Shown in pieces: positions 35,644 to 43,993 of a stretch of DNA of 64,000 nt (the first letter of the stretch is position 1; each line of letters begins with the position of its first letter). The notes beneath the pieces were generated by a model. It did not search any database and was not told where the DNA came from. It was given only the letters and a program-made list of their open reading frames with translations. The DNA comes from a bacterium (GTDB lineage: Bacteria > UBP15 > UBA6099). Made by a program: the position numbers and the translations under genes. The stretch covers positions 248,001-312,000 of the forward strand of contig JAKQPS010000113.1 in the NCBI GenBank assembly GCA_029564595.1, read 5' to 3'.

Positions 35644-36261
35644 TCACCAGATTTCCGATTCTAATCTCCGGGCCATCGTCATCATCTGTTTATCCGTGAG
35701 CTTTCCGACGTTTTCCTCAATCCATTTCACATCTCCGGTCGCTATCGCCGTTTTCGCTTCGGAACTGATGTCGTAATCTTTCAGAGCCTCCGAGCCTTCC
35801 ATGTACAGCCGGTCAAAAAAGTCCGGGTCGTCGGATGTCCTGTCCAGAATCTCCAGCACGAGGGTCTCGCGCATTGATTTCTTCGGATCCTTCGCTCCGA
35901 TTGCCTGAGACACCGCGTTCCTAAGTTCTTCGGGAGTGAATGGTTTAGGGATATAGTCGTAGGCGCCGAGTTTCATAAATTCTCTTGCGGTGTCCATAGA
36001 TGGATAGCCCGTTATTACGATAACCGTTAATCGGGGATTTGTTTTTCTGATCCGTCTTACGACTTCGACGCCGTTCAGTTCAGGCATCATAATGTCTGTT
36101 ATGAAAAGATCGATGCCTCCCGCCGAAGCAATATCTATGCATTCCGCGGGCGATGTGCTTGTGATTATCTCAAGTCCGGTTTCCTCCAGTATTTCCCTGC
36201 ATGTGTTAAGAATCACTTCCTCATCGTCAAGCACAAGCGCTTTTTTTGCTGTCTCTTCCAT
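35644..36261 (-). CDS. Response regulator with a small helical C-terminal domain
   Basis: 205 residues from ATG 36261 (AGGAGG with 7-base spacing; an in-frame ATG 30 bases upstream is less likely). Receiver 1-125: LDDEE, phospho-acceptor D56 (LFITDIMMPE), T in VIVITGYPS and K in YIPKPFTPEE. Residues about 135-205 (DPDFFDRLYMEGSEALKDY, then SSEAKTAIATGD and NVGKLT) are not a DNA-binding domain. They look like the small helical domain of LigA-type dioxygenase subunits or nitrile-hydratase-leader-like proteins. First gene of the selenoprotein FDH operon, 34 bases ahead of the NuoF/GltD fusion. Probably a partner of the operon's kinase, with an output by protein binding. Confidence 0.85.
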   Translation of the reverse strand: MEETAKKALVLDDEEVILNTCREILEETGLEIITSTSPAECIDIASAGGIDLFITDIMMPELNGVEVVRRIRKTNPRLTVIVITGYPSMDTAREFMKLGAYDYIPKPFTPEELRNAVSQAIGAKDPKKSMRETLVLEILDRTSDDPDFFDRLYMEGSEALKDYDISSEAKTAIATGDVKWIEENVGKLTDKQMMTMARRLESEIW

Positions 36262-36695
36262 GATGCTTTCCTCCTGTTTTTGATAAATCATCGATGTTAT
36301 TCAATTAACACATAAACAGGAAACGCGTTGATTGGCGATAATCACACATCTCGCGCGTTCCCGCATCCCGGACACGCTTAATTAACGCATTGCCGGGTTT
36401 CTTCTCTGTTGTTCACCGCGATCGATTGAGTTCTATTTCGTTTTTTGCTTTTTTAGTTCGACCGCAGCAGCGCCACTTCACCTGTTCGCAATCATATCAA
36501 AGGCATCATTGAAGTGTCAAGAACGCGTTTTTCGCGACTTTTAACACCCTTTTCGCATCTATAGCTCTAGCCTATATCCGCTTGTATAATGTTGTTGATA
36601 TATTATGGCAATTGTAATCTGATTATTGATCGCACATCATGTCGGCGATTAGAATCAACATTGAATGAGAGTTGATAGGAAAAGAGCGGGATAAA
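36262..36695. other. Divergent intergenic region between the FDH operon and a GT2 gene
   Basis: Over 430 bases without a supported gene. It must hold the promoter of the selenoprotein FDH operon (minus) and of the GT2 gene (plus). A plus-strand TATAAT lies at 36585-36590 without a convincing -35, and no clear sigma-54 -24/-12 site was found on either strand. Confidence 0.5.
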
Positions 36696-37430
36696 ATGTC
36701 AAAACGCGTAGTCGTGATGCCTGCGTTGAATGCTGAAAAAACTCTCGCGGCGACATATTCACTGATCCCAATGGATTGCGTTGACGAAGTGATTCTTGTC
36801 GACGACGGCAGCGTTGACGCCACTGTGGATATCGCCAAACGGCTCGGCATTCATGTGGTGGCTCATCCGCATAACGCCGGTTACGGGGCCAACCAGAAGA
36901 CGTGCTATATGGAAGCTCTGCGCAGGGACGCCGATGTGGTGATAATGCTCCATCCGGACGGACAGCACGATCCCGCGTTGATTCCCAGCATGATTGAAGC
37001 GATTGAAAACGGGAGCGGAGACTTAGTTCTTGCGTCTCGTTTTCTCCCTCCGGGAGGCGCCCTCGTGGGCGGCATGCCTTTTTACAAATTCTTCTTCAAC
37101 AGGCTTCTCACATTGGTCGAGAATATCGCCCTCGGACTCCGCATGTCGGAGTATCACACCGGATATCGCGCTTATTCCAGAAAACTCCTTGAAACGATTC
37201 CTTTTCTCCGCAACTCCAACGATTTCGTTTGCGACCAGCAAATTGTTTTTCAGACTGTCAGCTTTGGTTTCAATATCTGCGAATTGCCTATTCAGACCAG
37301 ATATCTTGATGGGGCTTCTTCAATCGGATTCAGTCGGAGCGTCGTTTACGGCCTGATGACTCTTTGCTATGCTTTTTCATATCTGCTTTTCCGTTCGGGG
37401 CTTTTTAAAAGCCGCTTGTTCAAAAAATAA
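36696..37430 (+). CDS. GT2 family glycosyltransferase
   Basis: 244 residues from ATG 36696 (AAGAGCGGG upstream; the in-frame TTG at 36672 is less likely). GT-A fold: VVMPALNAEKTLAATY, ILVDDGSVD, NAGYGANQKT and the metal-binding MLHPDGQHDP, then HTGYRAYSRKLL. A hydrophobic C-terminus (VVYGLMTLCYAFSYLLF) may touch the membrane. The pattern fits polyprenyl-phosphate hexosyltransferases or related enzymes using a nucleotide sugar. It precedes a GT39-like membrane protein by 73 bases, repeating the arrangement at 5624-7751. Sugar and acceptor unknown. Confidence 0.88.
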   Translation: MSKRVVVMPALNAEKTLAATYSLIPMDCVDEVILVDDGSVDATVDIAKRLGIHVVAHPHNAGYGANQKTCYMEALRRDADVVIMLHPDGQHDPALIPSMIEAIENGSGDLVLASRFLPPGGALVGGMPFYKFFFNRLLTLVENIALGLRMSEYHTGYRAYSRKLLETIPFLRNSNDFVCDQQIVFQTVSFGFNICELPIQTRYLDGASSIGFSRSVVYGLMTLCYAFSYLLFRSGLFKSRLFKK

Positions 37431-37503
37431 TGCTCTGATATTTCGAGGAAACCGATTGCCGCGATTCGATTGGCATCAATAGAGAGCGAGCGCCGGTAAA
37501 AAC

Positions 37504-39288
37504 ATGAAGCGTCAAAAAACTGATAGCGCGAAGCTGACTTTTGATTCAGCCGCTTTGAAAATGTCCGAGAAGAATGCTGCCGACAAGTTAACCTATAAAG
37601 CAATGAACCGACCGGGAAATATCTGCATGGCGGCCGCTGCCGCAATCGTCATAATTCATTTTCTAATTCTCGCTTCCTTCTTCAAGCCCGCCGCTTCTGG
37701 ACTGGATTCTCACGGCTATATCAAACAAAGCCGTCTGATAGCCGATACAGGCAGGAACTTCGAAGTCGCGGAGTCAAGAGCGCAATTCACGGGATATACA
37801 TGGAGGCCGAGCGTAGAAAAAGGCAGATACGACAATCTTTGGCCGTCAGGATTCCCCGCCATATTGGCAGCTACGCGTATTGTTTTCGGCGCTAAAGCCG
37901 TATATTGGGTCAATCCGATAATGGCGGCGCTGGCGCTCGCCGCTTTCTTTCTTTTCTGCCGTGAACGGATAGGGCCGCGCTGGTCGCTCGCCGCTCTGGT
38001 TTTATTTGCGATTAACCCGGTCTTCAACCAGCATATCCACTACAACTATTCGCACATTGCCGTGCTGTTTTTTCTGATGATATCCTTGGCGCTCGCCGCT
38101 CGAGGCCTGCGCGCTGAACGATCCGCGCTTCTTTTATTAGCTGCCGGATTATCTGCAGGTTGCATACCTTCCATAAGGATGATTGAAAGCATTTTTGTGC
38201 CGGCAATATTTCTCTACATTGTAATAAAGAGCGATTCGCATAAGTGGCGCCGCGCTGCGGCTTTCGCCTCCGGAGCCGCTTTGCCCATCATTGCTTTCTG
38301 CGTTTGGAATCAAATCGCCTACGGAGCGTTTTGGAAAACCGGCTATTCGTTGTTCTACGATGATATCTCAAGCATGTTCAGCTTCAAATATCTCGCTCTT
38401 TATTCGTTGGGATACATTCAGAAATTGTTAGGCGAAGGTTTTGGATTCGCATTTGCTCCGGGCGTTCTCGGAATAGTATTTCTTTGCGCGCGGCGGGCAA
38501 CATGGAAAGAAGGTGTTTTGTGCGCCTCGATTGTTCTGCCTCTGATGTTTTTACAGATTTCTTACATGTTTCACCCCGCGCCTGAAATGATGAGATTCTT
38601 TATTCCAGCTTTTCCCTTATTATCGTTTGCAAGCGTGTGGCTGTTGAAGGAACTGACATCGGGGAAAAGAAAGCAGGGAATCGCCCTCGCCGCGGCTCTG
38701 ATTGTTTTATCCGCTATATGGGGGCTTCCCCAAGCGAAGTATTCTCTCAACACGCTAAAATTCAGGCAGAACGCGTTGTCCGGCATCGCTGAAATGATAG
38801 AGGAGAATGTTCCGCGAGGCTCGGTCGTTATAGCCGACGAAGTTGTCGCTCAGCATCTTGACGCGCTCGGTTACTGGAAAGTGGCGGACGCCAACCTTTT
38901 GGCTGAAGACAGGCAGCGTCTGTACGGACGGACAACTCCGCAGAACAGAGTCTCGGCCTTCGAGAAAGACGCTCTCGATTGGGCGGGAGAGAGCGGCCGG
39001 GTTTTCTGGGTTGGAAAAGAGAACGCCGAAAGAACCTTCTCTCCTTATCTGAACTCAACCCGCATGTCGCCGAAAGCGGAAATCATTGTGGAAGACAACC
39101 CATACTTGAGAGAAAGCGATTTCGCGATAAGGGCGCGGAACCGGAAATCCCCGAACAGCCCTCCGATTCTCAAAAGAGGTTGCGGCAACTTCGACATGGG
39201 CGCGCTCGGAAGATTTGAACTGATGTTTGCCGCGCTTCTCGATGGCTCTCCGTTTGTTCTGTACGAATTAGAGCCGGTTACAGAATAA
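37504..39288 (+). CDS. Multi-pass membrane protein, probable GT39-family glycosyltransferase
   Basis: 594 residues, ATG 37504. About ten membrane spans between residues 40 and 410; the N-terminal 38 residues are polar. The first periplasmic loop has FKPAASGLDSHGYIKQSRLI, where the Asp after span 1 would be the catalytic acid of dolichyl/undecaprenyl-phosphate-sugar transferases (GT-C fold), followed by WRPSVEKGRYDNLWPSGFPA. A soluble C-terminal part of about 150 residues follows. It likely transfers a sugar from a lipid carrier made by the upstream GT2 enzyme. No characterised relative was identified. Confidence 0.75.
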   Translation: MKRQKTDSAKLTFDSAALKMSEKNAADKLTYKAMNRPGNICMAAAAAIVIIHFLILASFFKPAASGLDSHGYIKQSRLIADTGRNFEVAESRAQFTGYTWRPSVEKGRYDNLWPSGFPAILAATRIVFGAKAVYWVNPIMAALALAAFFLFCRERIGPRWSLAALVLFAINPVFNQHIHYNYSHIAVLFFLMISLALAARGLRAERSALLLLAAGLSAGCIPSIRMIESIFVPAIFLYIVIKSDSHKWRRAAAFASGAALPIIAFCVWNQIAYGAFWKTGYSLFYDDISSMFSFKYLALYSLGYIQKLLGEGFGFAFAPGVLGIVFLCARRATWKEGVLCASIVLPLMFLQISYMFHPAPEMMRFFIPAFPLLSFASVWLLKELTSGKRKQGIALAAALIVLSAIWGLPQAKYSLNTLKFRQNALSGIAEMIEENVPRGSVVIADEVVAQHLDALGYWKVADANLLAEDRQRLYGRTTPQNRVSAFEKDALDWAGESGRVFWVGKENAERTFSPYLNSTRMSPKAEIIVEDNPYLRESDFAIRARNRKSPNSPPILKRGCGNFDMGALGRFELMFAALLDGSPFVLYELEPVTE

Positions 39289-39337
39289 ATGTATAAACCT
39301 GAAAAACTGTTTGAAATTGTTTTCGCCTTCGGTGATT

Positions 39338-40237
39338 CTATTTGCCTTCAATTATTGCCCCGGTCTTTGGGTCGAATGTCATCGCTTGAAAGTATTCAGG
39401 CATGACAATCCTAGCGCCGGGCGACACCGCTTTGACTTCGCTGAAGAAACTATCTATATCAACGCCCGACATCAGGTTGTTGCCGAATTTGAAAGGCTGA
39501 AAAAAATCGTCGTAATGATGAGGGATTATGTAATCCGGTTGAAGCCGGCTGTTGAGCCGGGCAATATAGTTCGGAGTGTCCTGCCTGCCTGCGAGGCAAG
39601 TGAAAAGCGCGTTGACTTTTCCGACTTTCGCTGTTTCATCGTCTATGAGGTCGGCGCTTCCGATGTGATAAAGCTTGAGAGCGCCGATTTCGATGAGCAG
39701 TCCGTAGACGCCGCCTGCGCGGTAGTGCGATGCGCGCATCGGCTGCTTCGGCCTTCCTGATATCTGGCCGGGAAACGGAATCCTTCCGAGCACGGCTTTT
39801 CCGTGAACTCCGGGCACAAAAGTGACTTTGAAAGGCCCGCACATAATGGGAATGAAAGTCTCCACCACTTTGACTTTTTCATCCGGCACGCCCGCGCCCA
39901 GACAAACGGACGCGGTGGATGGAGAGCCTAGGACAAGCGCGCGGGTCTTCATCGCAACCTCCGGAACATCCAGCAGGTGGTCGTAATGGCTGTGGCCGAC
40001 GAGTATATAATCCGCCTCAGGGAAAACCTCCGCGCAAAGCTGTTCGTTGCATTTGAGCGGCATCGCGACCATTCCCGCCATCCGGGGCCGGGTTACGAAT
40101 GGGTCTATCAGAAGAGTGGTTCCTTTGTGTTTCAACCTGAAACCGGCGCACCCGGTCCACTCGATGCTGACAGCGTCTTTTAGTTCCGAGAGTTCCGCCG
40201 ATTTGATTTTATACTGCTCCGGGATTCCGTATGCCAT
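39338..40237 (-). CDS. Metallo-beta-lactamase-fold hydrolase (UlaG-like)
   Basis: 299 residues, ATG 40237 behind GGAGAGGCG. It has the HxHxDH metal motif as VGHSHYDHLL, with IDPFVTRP before it, PGVHGKAV, YHIGSADLIDD and the late histidines of PHHYDDFF, all typical of the UlaG/UPF0173 branch of the superfamily. These cytoplasmic enzymes use Zn or Mn to open lactones or cleave phosphodiesters; the substrate is not predictable. It is separated by 79 bases from the HAD phosphatase upstream on the same strand and converges with the membrane glycosyltransferase. Confidence 0.88.
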   Translation of the reverse strand: MAYGIPEQYKIKSAELSELKDAVSIEWTGCAGFRLKHKGTTLLIDPFVTRPRMAGMVAMPLKCNEQLCAEVFPEADYILVGHSHYDHLLDVPEVAMKTRALVLGSPSTASVCLGAGVPDEKVKVVETFIPIMCGPFKVTFVPGVHGKAVLGRIPFPGQISGRPKQPMRASHYRAGGVYGLLIEIGALKLYHIGSADLIDDETAKVGKVNALFTCLAGRQDTPNYIARLNSRLQPDYIIPHHYDDFFQPFKFGNNLMSGVDIDSFFSEVKAVSPGARIVMPEYFQAMTFDPKTGAIIEGK

Positions 40238-40316
40238 ATCGCCTCTCCTATCCGCCGCAAAAAAAAACGCAAAGCAAAATCATACCCGCAAAACGCGATA
40301 AATCAATAAAAAGCGA

Positions 40317-41012
40317 TTATTTCCAATGTTCCGGCCTGAAATCCGGAGGGAGCACTGTATGGAATTTTTTGACGCGCCAGTTTCGCAGAAAGGCGACCCT
40401 GCGCAGATTAGGATCGGGATTGGTGGGCATCGGATGCCCCACTTTTTCCATCAGAGGCAGGTCTGAACTGCTGTCCGAATAGAAATAACAGTCCTTAAGA
40501 TCGAATCCGTGTTCCTGAACGTATTCGCGGGCGAGAATCAGTTTGCCTTCCTCGTAACAGAAAGGTTTATCCGCAGTGGCTACCATCAGCCCGTCTTTAT
40601 AGTGAAAATTCGTGGCGATCGACTTGTTGACTCCGAGATAGTCGCCGAGCACGTCAATCAAAGGCTGGAGGCTGGCAGTCAGCAGCACCACGTGATTGCC
40701 CCGCTTCTTGTGCCATACAATTTCTTTGTAAGCCAACCTGTATATGTTGTGCCGCATGTGCTTATCGAAACAATTTTGCGCGATTTCGTCGATTTCCGCT
40801 TTTGAACGACCCTCAAACTGCGACAATCCCTTTTCCATCAGATTGTCGTAGTCGACCGCGCCCGTCTTAGAATCGATCAACGCTTTCAACATGTCCCAAA
40901 TGTAACGCGGGGATGTCGTTTCGCCTTTGCCGAGAAACATCAGCTTGGCCAGCATCACTCCGGATGAGCCTTTTAGAATCGTGTCGTCAACGTCGAAAAA
41001 TGCGACCGCCAT
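40317..41012 (-). CDS. HAD-superfamily phosphatase, subfamily IB (SerB/PSPase-like)
   Basis: 231 residues. HAD motif I is FFDVDDTIL (nucleophile D7, acid D9), motif II LLTAS, and motif III/IV lies in YSDSSSDLPLM. The helical cap between motifs I and II fits the PSPase/HAD-IB group, which hydrolyses small phosphomonoesters, including phosphoserine and some lipid-related phosphates. The C-terminus ends VLPPDFRPEHWK. It lies just downstream of the oxygen-defence gene run (53-base gap) and could be its distal member. Substrate unknown. Confidence 0.88.
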   Translation of the reverse strand: MAVAFFDVDDTILKGSSGVMLAKLMFLGKGETTSPRYIWDMLKALIDSKTGAVDYDNLMEKGLSQFEGRSKAEIDEIAQNCFDKHMRHNIYRLAYKEIVWHKKRGNHVVLLTASLQPLIDVLGDYLGVNKSIATNFHYKDGLMVATADKPFCYEEGKLILAREYVQEHGFDLKDCYFYSDSSSDLPLMEKVGHPMPTNPDPNLRRVAFLRNWRVKKFHTVLPPDFRPEHWK

Positions 41013-41065
41013 GTGTCCGCCCCGCCCGCCGTTTTTCCAAATATCCGCCCCGCTGCTCCGGGAGC

Positions 41066-42202
41066 CTACTTAATATACCCTTCTTCTCGCAGTTCGTCCA
41101 GAACATATTTCGTTCTGTTGAACGTGTTGAATATCACCATAGACGTGATGGTGGCCGAGGTCACAGCGTCCGCTTTGGGGTCGAACAGCAACGGCCTTTC
41201 TATCTGTCTTCCGGCGACGCGTTGCCTGAATATCTCGGCGTCGGATTCGTCCCACGGCTTGTTTCCAAGCTTAGACAGGTAGACCGGCTCGAACCCGATG
41301 AACTTTCCCTTTTCGTCGAAACTGTACACAAAAAAGACGTTATGGCAGTCGTTGCACGGAATTCTTCTGGCGATGACGCGCGCGAATACTTTTCCGGATG
41401 TGGAAGAAGCGATGAATATTTCGCCGTTAACCGGCAGCGCGATCTTTTCAAGCTCCGATATCGAACCCGCCGGAGAAAAGGCCTTCTCCACCTTTAACTG
41501 TAGTTCCTCATCCGTCACAGGAAGTTTCAAATCGGCCTTCTCGTCCGCTTTTTTTATTTCTCTCGCTTTCGCCGCAAGCGCCGTCAAGTCGGCAATGAGC
41601 GCCGCGCGGGTAGATTCGTACAGCTTCTTTTCGTCGCGCATCAGCCCCAGATGCGTGTCGACGACCGTCAGACCGCCTGCGCCGTCCGGTCTGGCAAAAA
41701 TCAAAAACGGCGTGCGAGGGTCTCCGGCCATCGCGTGAACCTCGAAATTCTCGTCCGGAAACAACGGGAACTGCACAACTTTCTCCCGCCTGAATGCCGC
41801 AAGCTCATTGACGTTGTTGCCCGCGCCCACCGCTATCATCTTCACCCTTCCCCGCAAATCAGCGTCCGATTCGATCATGTCGTACAACTTGTTCATATAA
41901 GGAGCCATGCCGTGGCAGCTTACGCAATACACGCTGATTATCTCAACCAGCAGCAAATCCGCCTTGATGTCCGTCAATCTGAAAGGCTCTTCGCTTTTAG
42001 GAAGGCCGAGGTAGTTCAGAGTCGCCTCGTCTCCGGGGGTTGGAAGACTGAAGTTCCACAGCGCGTTTCCGGGCCCCGGAAGACCGCCGGTTTTATCCTC
42101 GCGCCAATCCTGTCCCATTATGCTGGGAATCGCCATTGCCGCCGCAACGATCGCGACGACTGTCGCCGCCAAAAAATATTTCGCCGTTTTCGATTTCTTC
42201 AT
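41066..42202 (-). CDS. Exported thioredoxin-like protein with C-terminal FMN-binding-type domain and CxxCH motifs
   Basis: 378 residues from ATG 42202, behind AAGGAGG. Residues 8-30 form a signal peptide or anchor. The thioredoxin-like domain (about 60-215) has CVSCH at 93-97, both a redox CxxC and a haem-c motif. The C-terminal part has CNDCH (283-287) and ends with DAVTSATITS (345-354), which mirrors the SGATxTS motif where FMN is covalently bound in RnfG/NqrC and FMN-binding domains. It would work in the periplasm, perhaps receiving electrons from the thioredoxin reductase or glutaredoxin encoded just upstream through a membrane partner. Haem attachment is not certain. Confidence 0.75.
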   Translation of the reverse strand: MKKSKTAKYFLAATVVAIVAAAMAIPSIMGQDWREDKTGGLPGPGNALWNFSLPTPGDEATLNYLGLPKSEEPFRLTDIKADLLLVEIISVYCVSCHGMAPYMNKLYDMIESDADLRGRVKMIAVGAGNNVNELAAFRREKVVQFPLFPDENFEVHAMAGDPRTPFLIFARPDGAGGLTVVDTHLGLMRDEKKLYESTRAALIADLTALAAKAREIKKADEKADLKLPVTDEELQLKVEKAFSPAGSISELEKIALPVNGEIFIASSTSGKVFARVIARRIPCNDCHNVFFVYSFDEKGKFIGFEPVYLSKLGNKPWDESDAEIFRQRVAGRQIERPLLFDPKADAVTSATITSMVIFNTFNRTKYVLDELREEGYIK

Positions 42203-42231
42203 ATTGATGCCTCCTTGAAAATGGTAAATGT

Positions 42232-43185
42232 TCAACCGCCCGATCTGATTACATATCGATATGCGGAAAGCGCCGCTTTGGCTCCCTCTCCCGCCGCAAC
42301 GATTATTTGTTTTTCGGGAACCGTCGTAACATCGCCGGCCGCAAAGATGCCGGGAACGTCCGTGCGGCATGCGCAATCGACGATAATTTCTCCCAATTCA
42401 TTCATAGGAACAACGCCTCTTGCGAAATCTACGGCCGGGGTCGAGCCGATCTCCACGAACACGCCGCTCACGCTCAATTCGCGGGCGACTAGCGTCGCTT
42501 TATCTTCTATCTCGATGCCCTTCAGCATCTTTTCGCCGAACACTCGTTTTACGGACGCGTTAACTATCGGCTCTATGTTCGGCATTTTCTTGATTTTTTC
42601 AAGATAGACTTCGTCAGCTCTCAACGCCGGGCCGATTTCGATAATATAAACCTTCGGACATATCTTCTGAAGCTGAATAGCGGCCATCAAACCTGAGTTG
42701 CCCCCGCCGACCACCGCCACATCCATCCCGGCGAACATCGGGCCGTCGCACGTCGCGCAGAACATCACTCCCCGGCCCGCATAGTCGTCTTCTCCGGGAA
42801 CTCCCATTCTGCGAGGCTTCCTCCCAGACGCTATGATAACCGACTTGCCTGAGATGATTGCGCCGTCTTCCAACGCGACTTCAAAAACTTGGCCGGTTTT
42901 AAGCGACGCCGCCCGGCCGTATTCGCGCTTAATTCCGAACGAAGTCACGTGAGCCTCGAATTTTTCGACAAGCTCCGCGCCCGATATGTGCGTGTATCCT
43001 AGATAGTTCTCAACTTCCGATGAGTATGCCGCTTGCCCGCCAAGCTCGTCGCCGAGCACTATCGCGCTCATATTCTTTCTAACCGCGTAAATTGCCGCCG
43101 TCATGCCGGCAGGCCCGCAGCCAATTATGACTACGTCATAAACTTCTTTTGCTGTTTCGTTCTCGGGGTTCATCGCGGCATCCAT
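42232..43185 (-). CDS. Thioredoxin reductase-like flavoprotein
   Basis: 317 residues from ATG 43185; an upstream TTG overlaps the preceding stop and a second ATG lies at 43173, so the start is uncertain. FAD site VVIIGCGPAGMTAAIYA, the redox-active disulfide CATCDG, NAD(P) site VAVVGGGNSGLMAAIQL, and VPGIFAAGDVTT at the C-terminus. The enzyme passes electrons from NAD(P)H through FAD and the CxxC to thioredoxin or a glutaredoxin-like protein. Its gene follows a small glutaredoxin, the likely partner, by 8 bases, and precedes an exported thioredoxin-fold protein. Confidence 0.92.
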   Translation of the reverse strand: MDAAMNPENETAKEVYDVVIIGCGPAGMTAAIYAVRKNMSAIVLGDELGGQAAYSSEVENYLGYTHISGAELVEKFEAHVTSFGIKREYGRAASLKTGQVFEVALEDGAIISGKSVIIASGRKPRRMGVPGEDDYAGRGVMFCATCDGPMFAGMDVAVVGGGNSGLMAAIQLQKICPKVYIIEIGPALRADEVYLEKIKKMPNIEPIVNASVKRVFGEKMLKGIEIEDKATLVARELSVSGVFVEIGSTPAVDFARGVVPMNELGEIIVDCACRTDVPGIFAAGDVTTVPEKQIIVAAGEGAKAALSAYRYVIRSGG

Positions 43186-43193
43186 TCGCCGTC

Positions 43194-43427
43194 TCAAAGC
43201 CCTAAGGCGTTATCGATGTCGGCCTTCTCGAAACCCGCGATGACACGTCCGTCGATATCCAACACGGGCACTCCCATCTGGCCTGACTTCTCGACCATTT
43301 CCTTCCTCTTGTCGGCGTCCACGGCGACATCGTAGTCCGTGTACGCGACGCCCTTTTCGTCTAGATATTTCTTCAAGCTCTTGCAGTGCGGACACGTGGA
43401 TGTGGAATAGAGCAGCACATTAGCCAT
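43194..43427 (-). CDS. Glutaredoxin-like protein (NrdH/GrxC type)
   Basis: 77 residues from ATG 43427, behind GAGGCGACAA; an in-frame upstream start is ignored. Redox site CPHC in YSTSTCPHCKSLKKYL, cis-proline in GVPVLDIDG, and GFEKADID at the end. The protein is of the short glutaredoxin/NrdH family used by anaerobes as substrates of thioredoxin reductase, whose gene follows directly. It may serve protein disulfides or peroxide-removing enzymes in the surrounding operon. Confidence 0.93.
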   Translation of the reverse strand: MANVLLYSTSTCPHCKSLKKYLDEKGVAYTDYDVAVDADKRKEMVEKSGQMGVPVLDIDGRVIAGFEKADIDNALGL

Positions 43428-43474
43428 TTGTCGCCTCGCCTCTTCGCGCCCGCCTTCGCGGCGCTGATATAAAC

Positions 43475-43966
43475 TCACTCGTTCGTGAACATCCCGTTAT
43501 CTTGAAAATAATTATAGTAATCCTGAATGTAGTTAGCGTGACCCAACTCCCATTCCGCCAGCATGGCGTAAAGGCGCTTCTCCATCTGATTGGCGGCTTT
43601 TCCGCTCAGTTCGAGGTACATGGCGCGGCCTTTGTTTTCCATTTCTATGGCGCGTTCGAGGGCCTCGGTTTCCGTGGCCGTAACAGCGATGTCCTTAGCC
43701 AAGCTCCGGGACGCTTCGACGAATATAGCTTTGAAGTCCTTTTCGGGGCTGATGGTTATTTCATCCGGCCATTCGCCGCCCGCCGACAATCTGTCGTGCA
43801 ACCCGGACAGGTAATCGACGTGCTTCTTTTCATCTTCGACAAGCATTTCGAACAACGCTCTCGTTGCGGGATTTAGCGCCCGTTCCGCTGCCATCCGGTA
43901 GTAATCCATGCCCTCTTTCTCGAAAAAAACGACCTCTATCAATGCTTGGATGCCTGCGTCGTCCAT
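43475..43966 (-). CDS. Ferritin-like/rubrerythrin-type diiron protein without rubredoxin domain
   Basis: 163 residues; ATG 43966 behind GGGAGGAAACA. Four-helix ferritin-like fold with diiron ligands in IEVVFFEKEGMDYYRMAAE, LVEDEKKHVDYL, ALERAIEMENKGRAMYLE and MLAEWELGHANYI. No CxxC, so it lacks the rubredoxin module of classical rubrerythrins. Related proteins bind iron or reduce peroxide. It lies inside the oxygen-defence operon between the NADH-dependent reductase and the glutaredoxin, supporting such a role. Confidence 0.88.
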   Translation of the reverse strand: MDDAGIQALIEVVFFEKEGMDYYRMAAERALNPATRALFEMLVEDEKKHVDYLSGLHDRLSAGGEWPDEITISPEKDFKAIFVEASRSLAKDIAVTATETEALERAIEMENKGRAMYLELSGKAANQMEKRLYAMLAEWELGHANYIQDYYNYFQDNGMFTNE

Positions 43967-43993
43967 TGTTTCCTCCCGCTGTTTGCGGCGCTG

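Noticed and set aside
36262-36695. Sigma-54 promoter for the selenoprotein FDH operon
   Set aside because: Expected from the two sigma-54 activators, but no GG-N10-GC site with good flanks was found in this interval.
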